In this document: one piece after another, positions 1-6,756 of the stretch
How positions within the stretch are numbered: the stretch's first letter is position 1
How the letters are laid out: every line of letters starts with the position of its first letter
Assembly (NCBI GenBank): GCA_027065245.1
Contig: JAMOOS010000118.1
Coordinates: 1-13,342, forward strand
DNA length: 13,342 nt
Origin: Desulfuromonadaceae bacterium
Lineage (GTDB): Bacteria; Desulfobacterota; Desulfuromonadia; Desulfuromonadales; Desulfuromonadaceae
Direction: 5' to 3'
Notes under the pieces: model-generated
Seen by the model: the letters and a program-made list of their open reading frames with translations, nothing else
Database searches by the model: none
What the model was told of the DNA's origin: nothing
Program-made: the position numbers and the translations under genes

Positions 1-2072
1 GCCAGTTTGCCGGTGGATATCTGTATTTCGGCTGTGGTTGCTTTGTCCGGCTGTGGCAGCTTGATCTGTACGCTGCCGTTATCATCTCTGCACGGTAGAG
101 GCTTGGGGATGGGGGCTACAGACAGACCGGCGTCGTTAACGCCTATCAGGGTATTGTCGCAGATGGTTACGTCCCAGTTGTTGCGCAGTCGACACACGAA
201 CCTTAAAGAACGCGGATCGCTGATATCCACCACATTGATATTGCTGACGCCGTCATTTATATACGCGTAGTGGCCGTGTACTTTTACCCGGGAGGGGAAT
301 CCGGGCAGATTGATGAAATCGGCAATTTCCGGTGCACCGCCGGAGTTGAGATCGACACTGATCAGTCCCATGGTTTCGCTGGGGATAAAGGCGAAGCCGT
401 CACGAACCGCAATGGTACGCGGCTGTGATTTGACCAGATTCTTCTGATATGTCAGGCTGTGTTCCAGTTTGGCTTTACCATCATGTAGCGAATAGATCAT
501 CAATCCCTTGTTCTGGTCCAGAGCGTATATGCATCGCCCCGAAGTTGAGATCGCCTTGGCATCGACGGGAACCAGTGGCCGCGGCGGGACGGCAGTGGCC
601 AGGTTTGTGGGTACGCAGAATATCCCGTTGTTTCGAACGCCCAGATACAGAGTATTGTCGCTGGCGAATATATGGTGTATCGGCAATGTGGTTGCGGTCA
701 GTGTAGATGCCTGCCACCTGGTGTTGTTTGTCGCCGGGTTGACGCGCATGATGCCGTGTTTGCGTACCGACAGGTAGAGGGTAGTTTTGTCATGGCTGAT
801 GTCGTTGATAAATCCCGGTATTTTCAAGCTGGTCAGGCGGCTGAGACCACTGTTTTGAGTATAGCGATATAGTTGCAGAGAGTTTTTCCAGCCAAGACAT
901 ATTGTGCCTGCCACCGTTGCCAGCCTTGCCCTGCGGCGTTCACCAAATTTCAGCTCGATATCATTCTTGTCAGTGATTCCGGCGCTGTGGGTATCCACAA
1001 CGGAAAACCCGTCCCGGAGTATCAGCCCAATCGCGTATCTGCCATATAGTTTCAGAAGGCCGCAGCGACCGCGCAGCAGAAATCGCTTCAACAGTTTTAC
1101 GTCACCGTTGCCGTGCAAGTCAAACAGATGCACCATGCGAGAAAAACTGGACGCCATCAACCTGTTGCCGACAATGCTTATGGCATGAACCGGAATCTCG
1201 GTGCGCAGTATTGGCGTTTTTGGCCTGTCGGCCTCAACACTGTAAAGACCCTTCGGGCCGCAGGCGAGATAAAGCAAATTACGGTATGGAGCCATTGAAT
1301 GCACTACCAGGCCGTTAAGAGGGTAAAATTTTGGCTGCAGCGGCTGCGCCGGATTGCCGATATCGCATCGGCATAAGCACTTGGCATCGATGTAATACAG
1401 AATTCCATCGTGCAATTGCAGTTTTGTCGCTGTTTTTCTTGCTGTGATGGTGCCAATTCGGCGCGGTCGTCCGGGCTGGTTGGTAGCGTATAAAACTATT
1501 CCAGATGTGCGCGATGCCACGGCCAGTATATTGTTCTCGCTGGCCAGACTGACAATGTGGTGATCTGACATTACATGCCATTTTAGCGCCGGGTTGTCGA
1601 TATCGCTGATATCGAAGGCATATACCCCCTTCATGGTGGCCACGTACAGAACATTGCCGGTAACGCAGATCTTCCATGCCTTGTCGTCTAATTTAAGAGC
1701 AAGAAGCGATTTCGGTCTGGCTGGATTACTGATGTCAAAGGCGATAACACCGCTCTTGCCGCAGGCCAGCCATAACCGGTTATCGGTGATACGCATATCG
1801 GAGGGATAAAACCACGTATAGCGAAACGCAGCTACAGTTTCCGATCTTTGTGGCAGGGGCTGCAGTACCGCAGTGGTTTTTTCGTTGGCGGCTATACCGG
1901 TAACGGTAAGGGAATAATGATCACTGTTTACGGTTATGCCGAGCCGTTGCGGGCGGCAGGGCGGGTGAACTCGATTGATAGATACTTGAACGTAGATCAG
2001 CAAAGCCACATAAGCGCATAGTGCCAGTACCAATAAATACCTTTGCATCAATCTGGTAGTATGCCTGATCAT
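1..2072 (-). CDS. Membrane-anchored LVIVD-repeat beta-propeller protein (3' end beyond window)
   Basis: One uninterrupted frame of 690 codons runs from the ATG at 2072-2070 to the window edge, so the C-terminus is missing. Residues 11-30 are a hydrophobic stretch after a basic N-terminus (signal anchor or uncleaved signal), so the rest should face the periplasm. From about residue 91 to 660 I can lay out about 14 repeats of roughly 41 residues. Each has a strand like 'LYVA..GV' followed by a 'DIS(D/N)P' turn, as in AFDISNPARP (111-120), AFDISDIDNP (152-161) and VVDISDP (614-620). This is the LVIVD repeat pattern, known to form beta-propellers, and 14 would suit two seven-bladed propellers. 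After 660 a different domain seems to begin. Repeats in the middle are degenerate. No catalytic residues are recognisable; a binding or scaffold role is inferred. The start overlaps the stop of the upstream kinase (ATGA), so the two are probably co-expressed. Codon use is relaxed (ATA, AGA, AGG, TTA), unlike acnB. Confidence 0.85.
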   Translation of the reverse strand, partial: MIRHTTRLMQRYLLVLALCAYVALLIYVQVSINRVHPPCRPQRLGITVNSDHYSLTVTGIAANEKTTAVLQPLPQRSETVAAFRYTWFYPSDMRITDNRLWLACGKSGVIAFDISNPARPKSLLALKLDDKAWKICVTGNVLYVATMKGVYAFDISDIDNPALKWHVMSDHHIVSLASENNILAVASRTSGIVLYATNQPGRPRRIGTITARKTATKLQLHDGILYYIDAKCLCRCDIGNPAQPLQPKFYPLNGLVVHSMAPYRNLLYLACGPKGLYSVEADRPKTPILRTEIPVHAISIVGNRLMASSFSRMVHLFDLHGNGDVKLLKRFLLRGRCGLLKLYGRYAIGLILRDGFSVVDTHSAGITDKNDIELKFGERRRARLATVAGTICLGWKNSLQLYRYTQNSGLSRLTSLKIPGFINDISHDKTTLYLSVRKHGIMRVNPATNNTRWQASTLTATTLPIHHIFASDNTLYLGVRNNGIFCVPTNLATAVPPRPLVPVDAKAISTSGRCIYALDQNKGLMIYSLHDGKAKLEHSLTYQKNLVKSQPRTIAVRDGFAFIPSETMGLISVDLNSGGAPEIADFINLPGFPSRVKVHGHYAYINDGVSNINVVDISDPRSLRFVCRLRNNWDVTICDNTLIGVNDAGLSVAPIPKPLPCRDDNGSVQIKLPQPDKATTAEIQISTGKL

Positions 2073-2084
2073 CGCCCCATCTCT
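2069..2084 (-). promoter_or_regulatory. ATGA stop/start overlap with ribosome-binding sequence
   Basis: On the minus strand the ATG of the LVIVD-repeat gene (2072-2070) shares bases with the TGA of the kinase (2071-2069). A purine-rich GAGATGGGG lies just upstream, inside the last kinase codons. This arrangement is typical of translational coupling and fixes the start of the downstream gene. Confidence 0.7.
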
Positions 2085-4504
2085 TGGTTGCACCCGGTGG
2101 CGTTGATGTAGCTGGCAACTACCTGGAGCAGTTGCTCGCGCCGGTATGGTTTGCACAGATGGGTGTTCATGCCAGCGGCGATACATTCAGCGACACTGTC
2201 TTCGCCGCCGTGGGCGGTGAGGGCAATGATGGGTATATCGTTGTCGCGGCGTATAATTCTGGTGGCCTCAAAACCATCCATTACCGGCATCTGACAATCC
2301 ATGAGAATGATGTCAAACGACTGCAGGCGCAGAACTTCCAGGGCTTCGACACCGTTGGTTACCACGGTGAGACTATAACCGGCCTGTTCCAGGATAAGGC
2401 TTACCAGTTTTTGATTGGTGCTGTTGTCTTCTGCCAGCAGTACCCGGCCACCGCAGCTGTTGGCAGCGTCTGGTTTTTCCGGTGTTTTTGCTGGCACGGA
2501 TGACGAAGACGATACTGTCTGTTGCGGTACTGTTTTTGTGCCTGCCAATTGCCTGAGGATTTGCAGTATTGCCGCCGGATATAACGGTTTGTTGAGAATC
2601 GCCGTGATCCCCATGGTTGTTTTGCTGGCATCGCCCAGCGGTTTGCAGCGCGGAGTTATATAGACGATGCTGCGCAGATCGTCTCGTTGCAAGGCGTTAA
2701 ATAGTTCCAGTATGTTGCCAGGCAGGGCGTCGTCGATAAATATGTATTCTCTACCTTGTGGTGCTGCTGTTGTGTGATGCAGCAGCTCTCTGCAGGAGTC
2801 GCAGCAATGGCAGTTGATGCCGTGGTGGCGCAGATGGCCTGCCAGCATGGTGCGCAGATCGTCATTGGCGCTGGCGATAACGGCTTTTGCGGTGAACTGT
2901 TCAACGGTCGTTTCAGTTTTGCCATGGCAGGTAAAAGGAATAGTCGCATCAAATATTGTGCCGCCGCCGCTGGCGTCGGCAACAGTTATTGAGCCCTGCA
3001 TCAGGTCGATAAGTTGCTGAACAATGGCCAGACCCAGACCGCTGCCACCGTACTTGCGGGTGGTGGAACTGTCGGCCTGGGTAAACACCTCGAATATATC
3101 CTTCTTGGCGCTGTCACTCAAACCGATGCCGCTGTCGCGTACCTGCATGTTCAGGGTGCAGTTTTTTCCCTGCTGCTCAACGTGGACGGTCACAGTTATA
3201 TGGCCGTGCTGGGTGAATTTTATGGCGTTGGAGAGCAGGTTGCTGAGGATTTGGTGCAGCCTTTTATCATCCCCTGTCAGGGAGCAGGGCATGCCTGGGG
3301 TGGTTATGAGATTAAGCTCCAGTCCCTTGCCTGCGGCAGTAGCGGCAAACAGTTCCATGATCTGCTCCAGCAGCGCCAGCAGATTAAAAGGGGTGTGCTC
3401 AATCTCGAGTTTACCCGCCTCTATCTTGGCGATGTCGAGAATGTCATTGAGTATTTTGAGCAGTTTCTCGCCGTTGGAATGGATGAGTGCGGCCATCTCC
3501 TGCTGCTCTGGGTCGTCGATACGGTCTTTGAGCAGTTCTGCCATGCCCAGAACGCCGATCATGGGTGTGCGGATCTCATGACTCATGTTGGCGAGAAAGC
3601 GCGATTTGGCGGCGCTGCTTTCCAATGCCTGGGCGCGTGCCAGACGCAGGCTGTGTACATTGGCCTGCAGCTCCTGGTTTTTTTGAGACAGTTCGCTGGT
3701 GCGCTGAGCCACTTGGCGCTCCAGGTCGTGACTGTACTGTTCCAGGGCAATTTCGCGGCGGTTTATCTCGTGCAGCATGTTGTTGAAGGCGCTGTGCAGT
3801 TCGACAATTTCAGCGATATTGTTGTGGGTAGGCAGATCGCTGTCCGGCAGATAATTTTTGTCGCTGGTTATTATGCGCATCCGTTCCAGCAGTTGCTGTA
3901 ACGGCATGGTGATAAGCCGTTTCATGCGGTTGCTTACTATAAATGCCAGCATCAGAATTGTACCAAAGGATATAAGCGTCACCATGATGAAGCGGAGAAT
4001 GTTGTAAATCACCATGTCCCGGCTTACCTGGATGTATACACAGCCAACATACTGGTCATTATTGAAAATTGGTGTATAAACGCTCAGAGATGAATTGTCG
4101 CTGGTGTGGATGCTGTTGCCGCTGCGACTGACTATCTGCAGATACTGGCTGTCAAAGCGTTTGTCGGCTACAATGCCGTTGTTTATGGCGTAGTTGCTGT
4201 TGACAAACTGGGCAAAAATTTTACCGCTGGCATTGATCAGGTAGGCGATCTGGACGCTGGGTTCCTGATTTAAGGTGCGCAGAATTTTTGCTGCCCGGAA
4301 GCGGTCGTGATTTGAGACCGAAGTCATGGAATTGGAGCCGATAATGCGTGCCAGAGTGGTAGTCTTGTCCAGCAGGCTGTTGTTAAGCGCTTTGCCTTGA
4401 ATATATATGGCCAGTGCCAGCATGATTACCAGAGCCGCAGCACAGGTGAGCATCACTATGCGGGTGATTTTGCGGCTGATGGTAGTGTAGCTGTTAAACG
4501 GCAT
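2069..4504 (-). CDS. CHASE8-type hybrid sensor histidine kinase with two receiver domains
   Basis: This is an 811-residue inner-membrane hybrid kinase. Domains in order: TM1 about 14-36; periplasmic segment 37-165 resembling CHASE8 (LARIIGSNS, then a helix and 'PSVQIAYLINASGKIFAQF'); TM2 about 168-191; HAMP about 192-245; coiled coil 246-300; HisKA with phospho-acceptor H309 in MSHEIRTPM; HATPase with N box N422/N426, G1 DSGIG (457-461) and G2 GGSGLGL (486-492). Receiver 1 (about 540-655) keeps D591 and K639 but has A546/N547 where the Mg-binding acidic pair should be. Receiver 2 (686-802) is complete: E692/D693, D736, T763, K785. No Hpt domain follows, so phosphate would pass to a separate Hpt protein or stay on receiver 2. 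I chose the ATG at 4504 because AGGGGG precedes it and TM1 follows at once; an upstream ATG would add 55 residues with no domain character. The CHASE8 label is from memory of the family. Confidence 0.93.
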   Translation of the reverse strand: MPFNSYTTISRKITRIVMLTCAAALVIMLALAIYIQGKALNNSLLDKTTTLARIIGSNSMTSVSNHDRFRAAKILRTLNQEPSVQIAYLINASGKIFAQFVNSNYAINNGIVADKRFDSQYLQIVSRSGNSIHTSDNSSLSVYTPIFNNDQYVGCVYIQVSRDMVIYNILRFIMVTLISFGTILMLAFIVSNRMKRLITMPLQQLLERMRIITSDKNYLPDSDLPTHNNIAEIVELHSAFNNMLHEINRREIALEQYSHDLERQVAQRTSELSQKNQELQANVHSLRLARAQALESSAAKSRFLANMSHEIRTPMIGVLGMAELLKDRIDDPEQQEMAALIHSNGEKLLKILNDILDIAKIEAGKLEIEHTPFNLLALLEQIMELFAATAAGKGLELNLITTPGMPCSLTGDDKRLHQILSNLLSNAIKFTQHGHITVTVHVEQQGKNCTLNMQVRDSGIGLSDSAKKDIFEVFTQADSSTTRKYGGSGLGLAIVQQLIDLMQGSITVADASGGGTIFDATIPFTCHGKTETTVEQFTAKAVIASANDDLRTMLAGHLRHHGINCHCCDSCRELLHHTTAAPQGREYIFIDDALPGNILELFNALQRDDLRSIVYITPRCKPLGDASKTTMGITAILNKPLYPAAILQILRQLAGTKTVPQQTVSSSSSVPAKTPEKPDAANSCGGRVLLAEDNSTNQKLVSLILEQAGYSLTVVTNGVEALEVLRLQSFDIILMDCQMPVMDGFEATRIIRRDNDIPIIALTAHGGEDSVAECIAAGMNTHLCKPYRREQLLQVVASYINATGCNQEMGR

Positions 4505-4513
4505 GGTCCCCCT
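4505..4513 (-). promoter_or_regulatory. Ribosome binding site deciding the kinase start
   Basis: The minus-strand sequence AGGGGG (4513-4508) sits three bases before the ATG at 4504. It is purine-rich and close. None of the upstream in-frame ATGs is needed to complete any domain, so it supports the 811-residue protein. Confidence 0.45.
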
Positions 4514-4592
4514 GGACCCGCAGGGTAGGCGGGCGGATAATTGGGTATGTTTCTGGTGTAGAATTGACAAGTTAGTTGTATTTAATGGCGTT

Positions 4593-4621
4593 ATCTTATG
4601 GTTGTTGCCGTCAAAGGTCAA
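4593..4621 (-). promoter_or_regulatory. Candidate sigma-70 promoter for the kinase/LVIVD unit
   Basis: Read on the minus strand, TTGACC (4621-4616) and TAAGAT (4598-4593) are separated by 17 bases, a good match to a -35/-10 pair. This would start transcription near 4586, about 80 bases before the kinase ATG. It is prediction by eye only. Confidence 0.4.
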
Positions 4622-4670
4622 CAGATATTTGCGTCGGCGCTTATACCATGTGCGGGAGAGAGCATACAAT

Positions 4671-6569
4671 ATGAATGTCGTGGATGTAACCGGAGTGGGG
4701 AAAAGTTATGCCGATTTGACCGTGCTTGACAACGTGAACTTTGCCATTGACGAGTGCGGCAAAGTGGGGCTGATCGGGCGCAATGGCAGTGGCAAGTCAA
4801 CCTTGCTCAAGATTATTGCCGCCCTGGACAGTGCCGACACTGGCACCATCAGTAAAAAGAAGGGTGCCAGCATCGTCTACCTGGCTCAGGAACCACAGCT
4901 TGATGCCGACTTGTCTGTTGCCGACTGGCTGCGGCAGTCGTTTAGCGTGGCTAACAGCAAACGGCAGCGCTTTGAACAGCTTGCTGAGCAGCTGGCGGTG
5001 GAATCCGCCGCCCCTGTGCTGGAGCGTTTGCTGGCCGAGCAGCAGCAATTGCAGCAGTGGCTCGATATCCATCAAGGCTGGAATATCGATCATCGCATCG
5101 ACGAGATCTGTACCCGCTTGGGCATTGTCGCCGGTGACCGGTTGCTGGGAACCCTTTCCGGCGGCCAGCGCAAGCGGGTGGCGCTGGCCGGAGCGTTGCT
5201 GCGTCAGCCCGATCTGCTGTTGCTGGACGAGCCCACCAACCATCTCGATGCCGACAGCATCAACTGGCTGGAGCAGGAGCTGATCGGTTATCGTGGCGCG
5301 GTAATGCTGGTCACTCATGACCGCTACTTTCTCGACCGGGTGGTGGACAGGATGTTTGAACTTGACGGTGGCCGCCTACAGGTGTTCAACGGCAATTACA
5401 GTGACTATCTGCGGCAGAAACAGGAGCAGTTGGAGCAGGACAGCGCCCGCCACAGCCGCCTGCTCAACCTGCTGCGGCGCGAGGAAGCGTGGTTGCAGCG
5501 CGGCGCCAAAGCGCGTACCACCAAACAGAAGGCGCGTATCGGTCGGGTGGAAAAATTGCGTGCCCAGCAGCAGACGGCGCGGCGCAGCGATGTGAACCTT
5601 AAATTTGCCGATGGCCAGAAACTCGGTGGCACTATTCTCGAATTGGACGGAGTAACGCTGGCACCGGGCGGCGAGACTCTGGTGGAAAAACTGTCGTTTA
5701 TCATGCGCCCCGGCGAACGCTTAGGGATTCTCGGTCCCAACGGTTGCGGTAAAACGACCCTGTTGCGCACCATAATGGGGGAGATCTCACCTGTTAGCGG
5801 CACGGTTACCATCGGGCGCAGAACGCGTATCGGATACATCGATCAACAGCGCAGCGGTCTGGACGAAAAGGGCAGTGTTGCCGCCGCCCTTGGTGATGGC
5901 GACTGGGTGGAGATCGGTGGTAAAAGGCGGCATAAAAGCGGTTTTCTCGAGGAGTTCCTCTTTGATTACGCCGATCAGCGCAAACCGGTATCCACCTTGT
6001 CCGGCGGCGAACGGGCGCGGCTGCTGCTGGCGCTGTTGATGTTGCAGGGTGCCAATCTGCTCATTCTCGACGAGCCCACCAACGATCTCGATATCCCCAC
6101 GTTGCAGGTGCTGGAACAGGCTCTCATGGATTTTGGCGGTTGCGTGGTGCTGGTCACCCACGATCGCTATCTGCTCGACCGCGTGGCAACCTCCATCCTG
6201 TTGTTTGCCGGTAACGCTACGGCGGTGCGGTATGCCGGTAATTTCAGCGATATGTGTCGCCAGCGTCAGTTGGCCCTGGCCGATGAAAAACACGTTGTCG
6301 CCGCGGCGACAACGGAAAAGCCGGTGTCGCGGCGGCGCAAGCGCAGTGGACTGAGCTACCGTGAAAAACAGGAACTGGCGCAGGTTGAAGCGCAGATTGA
6401 GCAGCTGGAACAGGAGCGGGCGGCGATTGAACAGAAACTCGCCGCTCCGCAGGGACAGTCTGGTGCCGATCTGGCTGCTATGGGGGTGCGTTTTGCTGCC
6501 GTGGAAGAGGAGTTGCAACGCTGTTTTCAGCGCTGGGAAGAACTGGAAAGCCGCCGCGAAAACGGTTGA
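4671..6569 (+). CDS. uup: ABC-F ATPase Uup
   Basis: This 632-residue soluble protein has two ABC ATPase cassettes and no membrane segments, the ABC-F layout. Cassette 1: Walker A GRNGSGKST (36-44), signature LSGGQ (162-166), Walker B LLLLDEPTNHLD (182-193). Cassette 2: Walker A GPNGCGKTT (355-363), signature LSGGE (443-447), Walker B LLILDEPTNDLD (463-474). The charged linker between them corresponds to the tRNA-facing P-site tether region. A C-terminal coiled coil (about 552-632, with LSYREKQELAQVEAQIEQLE) is the mark of Uup within ABC-F, and the length fits. Family knowledge: Uup acts at ribosomes and/or branched DNA, and loss of it raises transposon excision in E. coli. The ATG at 4671 has GGGAGAGAG at 4654-4662, and homology to the family starts there (MNVVDVTGVGKSY); an in-frame upstream start at 4503 is unlikely. 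It is divergent from the kinase. Sure of ABC-F, fairly sure of Uup. Confidence 0.93.
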   Translation: MNVVDVTGVGKSYADLTVLDNVNFAIDECGKVGLIGRNGSGKSTLLKIIAALDSADTGTISKKKGASIVYLAQEPQLDADLSVADWLRQSFSVANSKRQRFEQLAEQLAVESAAPVLERLLAEQQQLQQWLDIHQGWNIDHRIDEICTRLGIVAGDRLLGTLSGGQRKRVALAGALLRQPDLLLLDEPTNHLDADSINWLEQELIGYRGAVMLVTHDRYFLDRVVDRMFELDGGRLQVFNGNYSDYLRQKQEQLEQDSARHSRLLNLLRREEAWLQRGAKARTTKQKARIGRVEKLRAQQQTARRSDVNLKFADGQKLGGTILELDGVTLAPGGETLVEKLSFIMRPGERLGILGPNGCGKTTLLRTIMGEISPVSGTVTIGRRTRIGYIDQQRSGLDEKGSVAAALGDGDWVEIGGKRRHKSGFLEEFLFDYADQRKPVSTLSGGERARLLLALLMLQGANLLILDEPTNDLDIPTLQVLEQALMDFGGCVVLVTHDRYLLDRVATSILLFAGNATAVRYAGNFSDMCRQRQLALADEKHVVAAATTEKPVSRRRKRSGLSYREKQELAQVEAQIEQLEQERAAIEQKLAAPQGQSGADLAAMGVRFAAVEEELQRCFQRWEELESRRENG

Positions 6570-6601
6570 GCCTGCCGCCGTCCGCATTCTGCCAAAGCAT
6601 G

Positions 6602-6629
6602 TTGACATTTCCCGCTGTAATCGTATACA
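6602..6629 (+). promoter_or_regulatory. Candidate promoter of acnB
   Basis: A perfect TTGACA (6602-6607) is followed after 16 bases by TATACA (6624-6629). Transcription would start near 6636 and give a leader of about 120 bases before acnB. TGTA (6616-6619) and TACA (6631-6634) form an inverted repeat that brackets the -10, so a repressor or activator could act here. No terminator is visible after uup, so some read-through from uup is possible. Confidence 0.5.
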
Positions 6630-6710
6630 GTACACAGGTTAAACAGCCCGCATTGGCATGATGACGACACGGCGTGGATTGCGCGTCGGCGCCGTCAGCA
6701 TTTTATCTCT

Positions 6711-6728
6711 GGTTTCAGCACTGAAACC
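6711..6728 (+). promoter_or_regulatory. Perfect 18-bp dyad in the acnB leader
   Basis: GGTTTCAG and CTGAAACC are exact inverted copies separated by only CA, ending 28 bases before the acnB ATG. The two-base centre favours a DNA operator for a dimeric regulator over a stable RNA hairpin, though a hairpin next to the ribosome site is also possible. There is no T-run, so it is not a terminator. The regulator is unknown. Confidence 0.45.
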
Positions 6729-6756
6729 TTAAATAATTCATTGAGGAGGATCGATA

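Noticed and set aside
7..1809. Several short plus-strand frames in the first 1.8 kb
   Set aside because: All lie opposite the single continuous minus-strand LVIVD-repeat frame that is open to the window edge.
3014..3901. 295-codon plus-strand frame opposite the kinase
   Set aside because: It lies wholly opposite the HisKA/HATPase region, whose motifs are intact, and its product resembles no known family.
4564..4596. TTGACA at 4564-4569 as a uup promoter
   Set aside because: No acceptable -10 box at 16-18 bases; the nearest, TTATCT at 4591, is 21 bases away.
4505..4669. 55-residue N-terminal extension of the kinase from an upstream ATG at 4669
   Set aside because: It has no domain character, overlaps the uup 5' region and the candidate promoter, and a ribosome-site-like AGGGGG precedes the ATG at 4504.
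4503..4670. 56-residue N-terminal extension of Uup from an in-frame start at 4503
   Set aside because: Family similarity begins at the ATG at 4671, which has a good ribosome site; the extension is the antisense of the kinase leader.
5787..6635. 282-codon minus-strand frame opposite uup
   Set aside because: Antisense to conserved ABC-F motifs; explained by codon bias of uup.
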